This document shows, in pieces, positions 1-6,636 of a DNA stretch of 19,710 bases. Origin of the DNA: an uncultured Lachnospiraceae bacterium (GTDB taxonomy: Bacteria; Bacillota; Clostridia; Lachnospirales; Lachnospiraceae); contig UQVK01000074.1 in assembly GCA_900544445.1 (NCBI GenBank), positions 1-19,710 of the forward strand, in the 5' to 3' direction. Made by a program: the position numbers and the translations under genes. Position 1 is the first letter of the stretch. Each line of letters opens with the position of its first letter. The notes under the pieces are model-generated. The model worked only from the letters and a program-made list of their open reading frames with translations, ran no database searches and was not told the DNA's origin.

Positions 1-75
1 TCGGGGTGACAGGATTCGAACCTGCGACCTCCTGGTCCCAAACCAGGCGCTCTAGCCAAGCTGAGCCACACCCCG
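1..75 (-). tRNA. tRNA-Pro (anticodon UGG)
   Basis: The minus strand folds into a complete cloverleaf. The acceptor stem CGGGGTG pairs with CACCCCG, the D-arm is GCTC/GAGC, the anticodon stem CCTGG/CCAGG encloses the loop TTTGGGA with anticodon TGG, and the T-arm contains the canonical GGTTCGAATCC-type loop. UGG reads CCN proline codons. The discriminator base A is position 1, so any encoded CCA and the terminator lie outside the window. A consensus promoter sits just upstream. Confidence 0.96.
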
Positions 76-109
76 TTCTCTGCTCACTCTCAGCCGTGAC
101 GCAGAAGTT

Positions 110-138
110 ATTATATAATACCAGTTCCGGGTTGTCAA
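110..138 (-). promoter_or_regulatory. Consensus sigma-70/sigmaA promoter of tRNA-Pro
   Basis: On the minus strand TTGACA (133-138) and TATAAT (110-115) are separated by exactly 17 bases, matching consensus in both hexamers. The expected start lies near 103, giving a leader of roughly 27 bases before the tRNA. The T-runs just upstream (139-165) overlap the 3' end of the phosphoesterase gene and may help separate the two transcription units. Confidence 0.88.
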
Positions 139-156
139 CTTTTTTACAAAAAAATT

Positions 157-636
157 TTACAAAAAATTTAAGTGATAGTGTGCTTCCCCATTTTTATCCA
201 GTTCCATCAGGATATAGGACGGCTTTCTCCCATCCTGTCTGGGGAAGGAAAGGCTTCCCGGATTGAGAGCCGTCAGCGTTTTCCCAATCTCCACCACCGG
301 CCTGTGGGTGTGGCCGAACATCACAATATCCACACCGCGGTTTTTCGCCTCTTCCTTCAGAACCGAATCCCCCATGGAAACATAATAATTATGACCGTGA
401 GTGAGCCATACGCGGTATTTTCCGATGTTAAATTCCAGTTCTCTGGGAAGGCTGGAGAAAAAATCGTTGTTTCCGGCGATGATCTGTGCCGGGCATCCTG
501 CCTTTTCCAGAAACAGAGCCTCATTTTCCTCCAGATCACCGCAGTGGATCAGCAGATCCAGAGGCTTGACGCGCTCGATCAGTTTCAGAAAATTTTCATC
601 TCTTCTGTGGGTATCGCTGATTATCAGAATCCTCAT
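157..636 (-). CDS. YfcE/MJ0936-type metallophosphoesterase
   Basis: This 159-residue protein carries the ordered metal ligands of the YfcE-like calcineurin-fold phosphoesterases: D8-T-H10 near the N-terminus, G-D34, G-N56-N-D, H80-G-H82 and G-H109-T-H111. Such enzymes bind two divalent metals and hydrolyse phosphodiesters in vitro; the physiological substrate is generally unknown. I chose the start at 636 because GGGGAG lies about five bases upstream and the protein then begins directly with the first beta strand (MRILIISDTH). An in-frame ATG at 720 would add 28 low-complexity charged residues, and its GGAG is rather far away, so it is less likely though possible. The gene follows rdgB closely on the same strand, probably in one operon with it and the methyltransferase. 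There is no clear hairpin after the stop, only alternating T and A runs. Confidence 0.93.
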   Translation of the reverse strand: MRILIISDTHRRDENFLKLIERVKPLDLLIHCGDLEENEALFLEKAGCPAQIIAGNNDFFSSLPRELEFNIGKYRVWLTHGHNYYVSMGDSVLKEEAKNRGVDIVMFGHTHRPVVEIGKTLTALNPGSLSFPRQDGRKPSYILMELDKNGEAHYHLNFL

Positions 637-723
637 CTGTCTCCCCTGTCCTTCCTCATCGGATTTCCGCACAGGCCTCATCAGCCGGTTTGGAAGCGTC
701 AAAAGTGAACGCATGTCCATAAG

Positions 724-1350
724 CTACAAAAGCTCCTTCAGGCGTTCTTCACAAAGGCGCAGGGCGTTTCCTCTGTGGCTGATGCGGTTTTTCGTCTCGC
801 TGTCCAGTTCGGCGGTGGAACAGCCATACTCATCCACATAAAAAATGGGATCATATCCAAAACCGTTGGCGCCTCTTTCCTCCCAGCCGATATATCCTTC
901 CACGGTTCCTCTGACCACGAATTCCCGCTTCTGTGCCTTTTCATTTTCGACGCCGGAAGGGAGCACCGCCGCAATGGCACAGACAAACCGCGCGGTCCGC
1001 TGCTCCTTCGGAACGCCGTCAAGCCGTTCGATCAGATTCGCGTTTTTGATCCGGTAGGAGGTGTCCTCTCCCATGTACCGCGCGGAATAAATGCCAGGCT
1101 CTCCGTTCAGATAATCGATTTCCAGCCCGGAATCGTCGGCCAGGACAATGTCCTCCGGCCCGGCGCAGGCGGCGACCGCCCTCGCCTTAATCAGCGCATT
1201 TTCCTCAAAGCTGGTTCCATTTTCCTCGATGTCGGTTTCGATTCCCGCTTCCTTCATGGAAAGCACCGGCATATTCAGATTTTCCAGGATCATGCGGACC
1301 TCCCGCATCTTTCCCTCGTTTCCTGTTGCAAACAGAATTCTTCTGCTCAT
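724..1350 (-). CDS. rdgB: RdgB/HAM1 non-canonical purine NTP pyrophosphatase
   Basis: This 208-residue protein is a full-length member of the Ham1/RdgB family. These cytoplasmic enzymes hydrolyse dITP, XTP and similar deaminated purine nucleotides to monophosphates and pyrophosphate, keeping them out of DNA and RNA. Visible family motifs in order are the N-terminal TGN (9-11), SFEENA (47-52), the catalytic ADDSGLE (71-77), PGIYSAR (85-91), GFGYDPIF (163-170) and the base-recognition end KNRISHRGNAL (187-197). Length and motif order fit the family with nothing missing. The ATG lies one base after the TGA of the upstream methyltransferase gene, and its GAGGAA Shine-Dalgarno is inside that gene, so the two are translationally coupled. 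The phosphoesterase gene follows on the same strand. Confidence 0.96.
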   Translation of the reverse strand: MSRRILFATGNEGKMREVRMILENLNMPVLSMKEAGIETDIEENGTSFEENALIKARAVAACAGPEDIVLADDSGLEIDYLNGEPGIYSARYMGEDTSYRIKNANLIERLDGVPKEQRTARFVCAIAAVLPSGVENEKAQKREFVVRGTVEGYIGWEERGANGFGYDPIFYVDEYGCSTAELDSETKNRISHRGNALRLCEERLKELL

Positions 1351-1351
1351 C

Positions 1352-2533
1352 TCATCGTTCCTCTCTCACGGCAGACGCTCCGCCTTCCCGCGGCCTTCTG
1401 GGCGGCTTCGGTCCCTGATATTGATAAAAGTAGGTCTTCATCATGCCGTTGTATATCTTGCGGTTCTTATCCGCCTTCCTTCCAATATCCTGCTGGGCAT
1501 TCTCATAAGCGGTGATCAGGTACATGGACCAGGAATCCAGCGCCGCAAAGCGCTCTCCCAGTTCCCGGTACAGCTTCGGAAGCGCCGCTTTTTCTTCCAG
1601 CCGCTCTCCATAGGGCGGATTGGTGATGAGAAAGCCGTATTTCTTCGGATGACTCAGCTGGGACAGAGGGCGTCTCTGAAAATGGATTTTTCCTTCCACG
1701 CCCGCCAGATGCGCGTTTGCTCTGGCGATGGACACCATTTTGTCGTCGATGTCATAGCCCTGAATGTCGGTATCCACGCTCATATCGATCAGCTCCGACG
1801 CTTCATCCACCGCGTCGTACCAGTTCCGTTTTGCCACCAGATGCTCCCAGGAGGAAGCCGTAAAATCCCGGTTCATTCCCGGAGCCATGTTCACCGCCAT
1901 CATGGCAGCCTCGATGGGAATCGTACCGCTGCCGCAGAAGGGATCAACCAGAATCCGGTCTCCCTTCCAGGGCGTGAGCATGATTAAAGCCGCGGCCAGA
2001 TTCTCCGCGATGGGCGCTTTTGCCACAAGCTTCCGGTAGCCTCTTTTATGCAGGGATTCCCCGGTGGTATCCAGCCCCACGGTCACTTCGTCATTTTTCA
2101 GAAAAACGCGGAGCGGAAAGCTCTCGCCGTTCTCCTCAAACCAGCTGGTCCGATAGGTCTTTTTCAGGCGTTCCACCATCGCCTTTTTCATGATGGACTG
2201 AATGTCGGAGGGGCTGAACAGCCTGCTTTTCACGCTGGCGGCCTTCGCCACCCAGAATTTTCCGTCCTTCGGTATGTATTCCTCCCATGGCAGCGCAAGG
2301 GTTCCCTGGAACAGCTCTTCAAAGGTTTCCGCATGAAAAGACCCGACTTTGATCAGAATCCGTTCCGCACTGCGCAGAAACACATTCGCGCGGCTTACCG
2401 CCTCTTCATCCCCGAAGAAGGTAAGCCGCCCGTCTTCCACCTGTAAACAATCATAGCCCAGTTCTGTGATTTCTCTTTTTAATACTGCCTCCAGCCCGAA
2501 GTGGCAGGGGGCGATCAGTTCATATTTTTTCAT
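1352..2533 (-). CDS. THUMP-domain class I SAM-dependent RNA methyltransferase (RlmL/YpsC-like)
   Basis: This 393-residue protein has an N-terminal ferredoxin-like plus THUMP RNA-binding region (about 1-165) and a C-terminal Rossmann methyltransferase domain. The SAM-binding motif is DPFCGSGT (197-204) and the catalytic motif is NPPYGERL (305-312), typical of N2-guanine or N6-adenine RNA methylation. Relatives include the N-terminal half of E. coli RlmL (23S rRNA m2G2445) and B. subtilis YpsC. The last roughly 20 residues are a basic, Pro/Arg-rich tail. It is first in an operon with rdgB and the phosphoesterase. The start codon has only AGGT directly abutting it, not a usable Shine-Dalgarno, and a promoter is placed so that transcription would begin at or near the ATG. 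Family assignment is firm; the exact modified base is inference. Confidence 0.93.
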   Translation of the reverse strand: MKKYELIAPCHFGLEAVLKREITELGYDCLQVEDGRLTFFGDEEAVSRANVFLRSAERILIKVGSFHAETFEELFQGTLALPWEEYIPKDGKFWVAKAASVKSRLFSPSDIQSIMKKAMVERLKKTYRTSWFEENGESFPLRVFLKNDEVTVGLDTTGESLHKRGYRKLVAKAPIAENLAAALIMLTPWKGDRILVDPFCGSGTIPIEAAMMAVNMAPGMNRDFTASSWEHLVAKRNWYDAVDEASELIDMSVDTDIQGYDIDDKMVSIARANAHLAGVEGKIHFQRRPLSQLSHPKKYGFLITNPPYGERLEEKAALPKLYRELGERFAALDSWSMYLITAYENAQQDIGRKADKNRKIYNGMMKTYFYQYQGPKPPRRPREGGASAVREER

Positions 2534-2539
2534 ACCTAT

Positions 2540-2568
2540 ATCTTACGTGGTTTTTACTTCCGCGTCAA
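2540..2568 (-). promoter_or_regulatory. Promoter of the methyltransferase-rdgB-phosphoesterase operon, possibly leaderless
   Basis: On the minus strand TTGACG (2563-2568) and TAAGAT (2540-2545) are separated by 17 bases. The -10 box ends only six bases before the ATG at 2533, so the expected transcription start coincides with the start codon. This agrees with the absence of a spaced Shine-Dalgarno. The promoter match is good (5/6 and 4/6), but leaderless initiation is inference. Confidence 0.6.
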
Positions 2569-2596
2569 CAACTACCGCAAATTTCGCCCAAAACGA

Positions 2597-2620
2597 ACGC
2601 CGCCCCGTAGGGAGCGGCGT
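2597..2620 (-). terminator. Hairpin terminator after the small Gln/Asn-rich gene
   Basis: ACGCCGC (2597-2603) pairs with GCGGCGT (2614-2620), extended inward by CCC/GGG around a GTA loop with one bulged base. On the minus strand it is followed by TTCGTTTT. A second small hairpin (AGCTGC/GCAGCT, 2631-2645) lies between it and the stop codon. It separates the small gene from the methyltransferase operon promoter. The T-tract is imperfect. Confidence 0.65.
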
Positions 2621-2644
2621 CCGTCTTGTCAGCTGCGAAGCAGC

Positions 2645-2797
2645 TTAGTAGCTGTTCTTATGGCAGTCGGAAGAGCTGTTTTTGCTCTTGTTCTGGCTGC
2701 TGTTCTCAGATCTGTTCTTCTGGGCCTGCTTTTCGCTGTTCTGGCCGTTATTCTGGCTGTTCTGACTGTTGTTCTGGCTGTAATCATTCTTTGACAT
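2645..2797 (-). CDS. Small 50-residue Gln/Asn/Ser-rich hypothetical protein
   Basis: A complete short reading frame starts at ATG 2797 and ends with TAA at 2645. The product starts MSKNDYSQNN and ends DCHKNSY. It consists almost entirely of Asn, Gln, Ser, Lys and Glu, with degenerate repeats of the type (S)QN(N/S), and has a single Cys near the C-terminus. There is no hydrophobic segment, so it is soluble and probably disordered. A strong AGGAGG lies nine bases before the ATG, and a terminator-like hairpin follows the stop, both supporting a real gene. The gene lies 67 bases downstream of the HAAS-domain gene on the same strand, so it may share its transcript. I do not recognise a named family; a small stress or spore-related protein would be a guess only. 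Its Shine-Dalgarno lies in an inverted repeat. Confidence 0.72.
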   Translation of the reverse strand: MSKNDYSQNNSQNSQNNGQNSEKQAQKNRSENSSQNKSKNSSSDCHKNSY

Positions 2798-2806
2798 ACA
2801 TTCAAT

Positions 2807-2832
2807 CCTCCTGTGTCATTTGGTTACAGGAG
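2807..2832 (-). promoter_or_regulatory. Inverted repeat that can sequester the Shine-Dalgarno of the small Gln/Asn-rich gene
   Basis: On the minus strand CTCCTGT (2826-2832) is perfectly complementary to ACAGGAG (2808-2814) across an 11-base loop. The second arm contains most of the AGGAGG (2807-2812) used by the small gene. In the RNA the ribosome binding site would therefore be base-paired. The pairing is seen directly; a regulatory role is inference. Confidence 0.5.
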
Positions 2833-2864
2833 TAGTATGTGAGCTTTTTCTTTTTTTATACATG

Positions 2865-3482
2865 CTACTTTCGCCCGATCAGCTTCACGATATAGACCAC
2901 CAGGATTACCGGAATCGCATAGGGCAGAATCATCCAGATCAGGGATCCCACCACGCTAATGACCACAAACAGGATCAGGATGACCAGTACCGCAATCAGC
3001 CAGCCCGGAATCCGGAACACGCTGTGCTCCTTCATTCCGTCGTCCTGCATCCAGGAATCACCGGCTCCACTTCTGGAGCCCGCGCCGCTTCTGGAAGCGT
3101 GTCCCTGAAACGTATGGTTTCGGAATCCCTGGGTCTGTCCCGTCCGGCCGTAAGAGGAAGCATTTCTGCCGGAAGCGGAACCGTTCCAGCTCTGAGTGCC
3201 CGAAGCGCCGTTTCCGGCCGTATAGTATCCCGATGTCCGGTACTGCGTCTCGTTCGCTTCATGCGCGCGGGCATCTCCGGCCCGCTCTGCCGCGTCAATC
3301 AGCGTCCGCGCCAGAATCCGGGGATCACCAAGCTCGTTCAGCACGTCCGCCTCGCTTCTTCCCTGCGCTATTTGTCCCGAAAAATAGCTGTCATAAAATT
3401 GGATATTATCTTCCACTGCCGCAGCTGACATATTTCCGTTCAGCGCACGCCGCAGCCTTTCCAGAAATTCCGCTTTCGTCAT
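2865..3482 (-). CDS. HAAS (DUF1700-like) domain membrane protein
   Basis: This 205-residue protein begins with a HAAS/DUF1700-type helical domain (about 1-65; MTKAEFLERL, then EDNIQFYDSYF and LGDPRILA). A Gly/Ser/Arg-rich low-complexity linker follows (about 75-150). The C-terminus has one long or two closely spaced transmembrane segments (about 160-200, rich in Ile, Val and Leu) and ends KLIGRK. HAAS domains are thought to sense or transmit signals and are often paired with PadR-type repressors; no PadR gene is next to this one. The start has AAGGAG seven bases upstream and a good promoter. It is followed by the small Gln/Asn-rich gene. Family recognition is fairly firm; its role here is unknown. 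Confidence 0.85.
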   Translation of the reverse strand: MTKAEFLERLRRALNGNMSAAAVEDNIQFYDSYFSGQIAQGRSEADVLNELGDPRILARTLIDAAERAGDARAHEANETQYRTSGYYTAGNGASGTQSWNGSASGRNASSYGRTGQTQGFRNHTFQGHASRSGAGSRSGAGDSWMQDDGMKEHSVFRIPGWLIAVLVILILFVVISVVGSLIWMILPYAIPVILVVYIVKLIGRK

Positions 3483-3512
3483 CGGTATGCTCCTTCAGTC
3501 CTTTCTATCCGT

Positions 3513-3541
3513 ATCATACCCCAGAGCACGCCTCAATACAA
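3513..3541 (-). promoter_or_regulatory. Promoter of the HAAS-domain gene
   Basis: On the minus strand TTGTAT (3536-3541) and TATGAT (3513-3518) are 17 bases apart. Transcription would start near 3506, leaving a short leader containing the AAGGAG of the HAAS gene. Confidence 0.65.
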
Positions 3542-3583
3542 GGAAAGGCTTTATGAAAAATTGATAAAAAAACCATAAACATG

Positions 3584-3602
3584 CGGCAGGAACCCGCTGC
3601 CG
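3584..3602 (-). terminator. Hairpin after the URO-D-like gene
   Basis: CGGCAG (3597-3602 read on the minus strand) pairs with CTGCCG (3584-3589) over a seven-base loop, about 20 bases after the stop codon. A run of seven T follows, but 11 bases beyond the stem, so termination may be weak and transcripts could reach the HAAS promoter region. Confidence 0.5.
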
Positions 3603-3622
3603 GCCCAATCAGGCACTGCTTC

Positions 3623-4690
3623 TCACTGCTTCGTGTATTCGCGGCAGGCTTCCACATAGGCAAGAATATTTTCCCAGGGAACCTCCGGCTCAATCAGATG
3701 GGTAGGAGCCACAAACAGTCCTCCCTTTTTGCCGGCAATATCCAGATTTTTCTTCACCTGTGCTTTCACCTCTTCCGGCGTTCCGAAGGGCATGATGGAC
3801 TGGGTGCCGATTGTGCCGTGAAAAGAAAGGCGGTCCCCATACTTTTGATAGATTTCTCCAAAATCCATACATTCCGGCTGTATGGGATTCAGCACATCGA
3901 TTCCCGCTTCAATCAGATAGGGAATCATGGGCTCCACATAACCGCAGGAATGGTAAAAGACAATCAGGTCCGGCTTCACTTCCCTGGCGGCATCGATCAC
4001 ACGCTTCAGGCGGGGCTTCAGCCATTTGTTATAGAGCTCCGTGCTCATCATCAGGGAATGCTGCATCCCGATGTCATCCCCCAGAAACAGGATGTCCGGA
4101 CCGGCCTGCGCATACAATACCGCCCGCTGAATGGCAATCTCCGTAACTCTGTCCAATAGAATCTCTGCTTTTGGGTCATCTGACATCATGTCCATCATCA
4201 GATTCTCCATTCCCCGGATATACCAGGCCGTTTCCCATATGGTACACTGCATATCTCCCACCGTCGCCAGTCCCTGACTGTGCACCCGATCTGCATATTC
4301 ACGAAGCCCGGGATTTCCTTCAGTAGAATAGGAAGGAAGCGGATACGCGAGAATTTCCTCTTCCGTTTCCGCATGCTCCAGCGGATGATACATCTGGGTC
4401 ATGTGGAGAGAGGAAGCCGTGGCGCGATGTCCCACACCCCACTCATCGATTTCCTCCATAGTAAGTCCGACCTCCTGATGGTACTTCTGATACTGTTCCC
4501 TGAAATCTTCATCCGGTTGAAGCACCGGAAGGCGTTTCCAGGGCATCTGAAAATAGTCCCTGTAATCAGAAGAGCTGTGTTCATTCTTCCGATAACTCTC
4601 TTCCTGTGAGGGACACAGGGAAAAATCCACAGGGACTTCTTCATAGCCCTCTTTTCTGAGCAGATGCAAAAGGTTTTCTCTGGGTGTCAT
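3623..4690 (-). CDS. Uroporphyrinogen decarboxylase-like (URO-D superfamily) protein
   Basis: This 355-residue protein has the URO-D/MtaA TIM-barrel pattern, including the C-terminal strands FYHSCGYVEPM (245-255), DVLNPIQPECMDF (265-277), HGTIGTQSIMPFGTPEEV (291-308) and GLFVAPTH. The H247-S-C249 pair and C274 resemble the zinc-binding His-X-Cys...Cys of corrinoid methyltransferases such as MtaA. It therefore more likely acts in corrinoid-dependent methyl transfer than in heme synthesis; no other heme gene is nearby. No corrinoid protein is encoded in the window. I chose the start at 4690 because GGAGG lies eight bases upstream; the in-frame ATG at 4705 has its GAAGG directly abutting it. It is divergent from an AraC regulator, which may control it. 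The superfamily is firm, the reaction unknown. Confidence 0.87.
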   Translation of the reverse strand: MTPRENLLHLLRKEGYEEVPVDFSLCPSQEESYRKNEHSSSDYRDYFQMPWKRLPVLQPDEDFREQYQKYHQEVGLTMEEIDEWGVGHRATASSLHMTQMYHPLEHAETEEEILAYPLPSYSTEGNPGLREYADRVHSQGLATVGDMQCTIWETAWYIRGMENLMMDMMSDDPKAEILLDRVTEIAIQRAVLYAQAGPDILFLGDDIGMQHSLMMSTELYNKWLKPRLKRVIDAAREVKPDLIVFYHSCGYVEPMIPYLIEAGIDVLNPIQPECMDFGEIYQKYGDRLSFHGTIGTQSIMPFGTPEEVKAQVKKNLDIAGKKGGLFVAPTHLIEPEVPWENILAYVEACREYTKQ

Positions 4691-4742
4691 ATTCGTTTCC
4701 TCCATCCTTCATTTTCCGAAAGACCTCTGTTATAATAAAGAC

Positions 4743-4770
4743 TCAGGACCTCATTTTTTCCGGAGCCTGA
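4743..4770 (+). other. Imperfect hairpin followed by T-run in the AraC leader
   Basis: TCAGG (4743-4747) pairs with CCTGA (4766-4770), with inner CC/GG pairs, and TTTTTG follows directly on the plus strand. If the AraC gene is transcribed from the TATAAT at 4731-4736 (poor -35), this would be an attenuator-like element. If transcription starts downstream, it may instead be an operator. Both are inference and the structure is weak. Confidence 0.25.
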
Positions 4771-4780
4771 TTTTTGTTAT

Positions 4781-4809
4781 ATTATATTATTTTTCCGTTT
4801 TTGAGGGAA
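4781..4809 (-). promoter_or_regulatory. Possible promoter of the URO-D-like gene
   Basis: On the minus strand a perfect TATAAT (4781-4786) lies 17 bases from a poor -35 (TTCCCT, 4804-4809). A weak -35 would fit dependence on an activator such as the divergent AraC protein. The AT-rich stretch 4777-4795 could also hold the -10 of the AraC gene on the other strand. Confidence 0.4.
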
Positions 4810-4854
4810 TGTGCATACCAGAACAGGATATGTCATTTTCAGAAAGGAGCGCAT

Positions 4855-5679
4855 ATGGAAAAGCTGGATTTCTGCATCAGCCAGGAGCGGGCGTCCTTTT
4901 CCCCCGCCGTGGTGGATTCCATTTATCATGTTTTCGCGGACGCTGACTACCACATCCGGCATTATGCGATTCCTGACAGCCTGGTTTTTGCCGCAACGCT
5001 GGGAGGAGAGGGACGGCTGATGCTGGAGGATAAAAGCTTTTTTCTGCATGCCGGCACTGCTCTCCTCTTTGATGCCTCCCAAAAGCCCTTTGAATATCTG
5101 TGTACAGGCGCCAGCTGGGATTTCTGGTGGTTTGAGTTCCGTCGGACGGAACCGGACTTTCCTTCCCTGCCTCTGGAAACCGTTCTTTCCCTGCCGCTGG
5201 AGGAATTCCATCTGCGTCTGTGCAGCGAAGCTCTCGCCAGCCTGAAGCTGAAAAATTCCGTGGCCGCCTCTTCCCTGCTCATCTCCCTGCTCAGCCTTCT
5301 GAGCCAGAAGGATTACGGCCTGTCGAACGTGCGCGGAGGAGTGGGGCTTTTCCAGGAGGCGGACCGGTATATCCGCCGCAATCTGGCCACCGCCACGGTC
5401 CAGTCCACCGCCCTGCATCTCGGCGTCTGCGAGCACACCCTGCTCAACATTTTCCAGGCGCTTCTCGGGATGCGCACGGTGGAATACATCCAGAATCTGA
5501 AAACGGACATGGCGAAGCATCTGCTGATTTCCGGAGAAAAGCCCATCCGGGAAATCGCCTGGGAACTGGGCTATGCGGATCAGTTCGCTTTCAGCAAAAG
5601 CTTCCGGAAGCGTTTCGGCATTTCCCCTTCCGCCTGCCGCATGGCGGCCAGAGCCTCTTCCGGAGAGAAGGAAGTCTGA
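4855..5679 (+). CDS. AraC-family transcriptional regulator
   Basis: This 274-residue protein has an N-terminal cupin-like ligand-binding region (about 1-110, including LRDG-like turns such as GGEGRLML and ASWDFWWFEF) and a C-terminal AraC DNA-binding domain. The first helix-turn-helix covers about 181-204 (VQSTALHLGVCEHTL), and the second, better conserved one covers about 229-257 (IREIAWELGYADQFAFSKSF followed by RKRFGISPS). The start at 4855 is preceded by AGGAG with five bases of spacing; an in-frame ATG 27 codons upstream lacks such a site. It is divergent from the URO-D-like gene, the usual arrangement for a local activator, and its 3' end is only 10 bases from the convergent ArsR-type gene. 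A sugar-responsive role for the nearby arabinan operon is also possible. The ligand is unknown. Confidence 0.92.
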   Translation: MEKLDFCISQERASFSPAVVDSIYHVFADADYHIRHYAIPDSLVFAATLGGEGRLMLEDKSFFLHAGTALLFDASQKPFEYLCTGASWDFWWFEFRRTEPDFPSLPLETVLSLPLEEFHLRLCSEALASLKLKNSVAASSLLISLLSLLSQKDYGLSNVRGGVGLFQEADRYIRRNLATATVQSTALHLGVCEHTLLNIFQALLGMRTVEYIQNLKTDMAKHLLISGEKPIREIAWELGYADQFAFSKSFRKRFGISPSACRMAARASSGEKEV

Positions 5680-5689
5680 AGATCAATTT

Positions 5690-6616
5690 TCAGTTATTTC
5701 CAGCCGTCTGGCTGTAGTCCATCCGCACTTCGATATCCCGTTCATAGTTGCCGAAGGAACGGCCGAACAGGGTCATTCCGCCCACATGGTCGGAATCCCC
5801 GTCCACCGCAAAGCGAAGGCGGATTCCCCTTCTGTCATCCAGGGCAAGGACGTCCAGGTTCACATCGGAAAGCTTTCTCCCGTCGATGAAGGTTCCCTCA
5901 TGATTCACCGTCAGCATTTTCAGGAAGCCATACTGATTCAGGCTGTCATGCCACCATTCCGGATTCAGCCGTCCCCGCTGGTTTCCGAAATCTCCGGGGG
6001 AGGTCCATTTTCCCAGCAGAACGCCGTCTACGGAAAAGCTGATGTCCGAAGGCCACACCTCGTTCACTCCCGGTGCTTCGCTGGAAAGCTCCGCCGATAT
6101 GGTCAGGCAGTCGATCCTGCTTCCTACAGGGATAAAGCAGGGAACCGTATATTCCACATAGCCTCTCCCAAACCAGAGAATGTCCGCCGCAAAGCGTGCC
6201 GGATGGGAAAAATACCGCACATCGTCCAGTTCTCCGATCAGCCCCTCTTTCGACGCCATGCCGCAGGTGGGCCAGACCTCGCATTCGGAAAACTGCCCCA
6301 CCTTCAGGGAAACCTGCCAGGTGTTCTTGTTCACATCCTTCGGGCGAAAATCAATGAGGATTCTGTCCGGCACTACCGAGCATCTTTTCACGTTGCCGTG
6401 TCCCGTGCCTTCCGCGCTCACCTTCAGAACGCCGCATTCCTCCAGCTTTTTCACATGGCCAGTCAGCGCGCCTGCGGTGATGTTCAGCCTTCCGGCCAGC
6501 TCGTTCATGCTCATGTCCGGCTCTTCCAGGAGTATTTTTACGATTGCGATACGGATATCCGAGCCCAGCGCCTTGAACAGCGCCGCGCCCTCCTCCGGTG
6601 ATTTGATATGGATCAT
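5690..6616 (-). CDS. ArsR-type winged-helix regulator with large C-terminal domain
   Basis: This 308-residue protein has an ArsR/HTH_20-type winged helix in the first 75 residues (ALFKALGSDIRIAIVKIL, MSMNELAGRLNITAGALTGHVKKLEECGVL). About 230 further residues follow, rich in Trp, Gly and alternating hydrophobics, probably all-beta. The C-terminal part contains C-rich and aromatic stretches (ECEVWPTCGM, HPARFAADILWFGRGYVEYTVPCFIPVG) that could bind a ligand. Ordinary ArsR repressors are about 100 residues, so this is a long form. The start at 6616 has AGGAG six bases upstream; an upstream in-frame ATG at 6643 overlaps the previous gene. It is the last gene of the arabinan operon, so it is probably its local regulator; whether it binds sugar or metal cannot be read from the sequence. 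Confidence 0.85.
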   Translation of the reverse strand: MIHIKSPEEGAALFKALGSDIRIAIVKILLEEPDMSMNELAGRLNITAGALTGHVKKLEECGVLKVSAEGTGHGNVKRCSVVPDRILIDFRPKDVNKNTWQVSLKVGQFSECEVWPTCGMASKEGLIGELDDVRYFSHPARFAADILWFGRGYVEYTVPCFIPVGSRIDCLTISAELSSEAPGVNEVWPSDISFSVDGVLLGKWTSPGDFGNQRGRLNPEWWHDSLNQYGFLKMLTVNHEGTFIDGRKLSDVNLDVLALDDRRGIRLRFAVDGDSDHVGGMTLFGRSFGNYERDIEVRMDYSQTAGNN

Positions 6617-6636
6617 TTCCTTCTCCTGTTTCCATG

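Noticed and set aside
6..266. Plus-strand reading frame of 86 residues at the window start
   Set aside because: It is the antisense of tRNA-Pro and its promoter; the sequence MTGFEPATSWSQTRRSSQ is a well-known kind of false protein read from tRNA genes.
4691..4854. Riboswitch in the URO-D/AraC intergenic region (for example cobalamin)
   Set aside because: The region is only 164 bases, AT-rich, and shows no conserved riboswitch core; just one weak hairpin is visible.
5700..5715. Hairpin CAGCC/GGCTG just after the AraC gene as a terminator
   Set aside because: It has a five-base stem with no T-run and lies inside the coding end of the ArsR-type gene.
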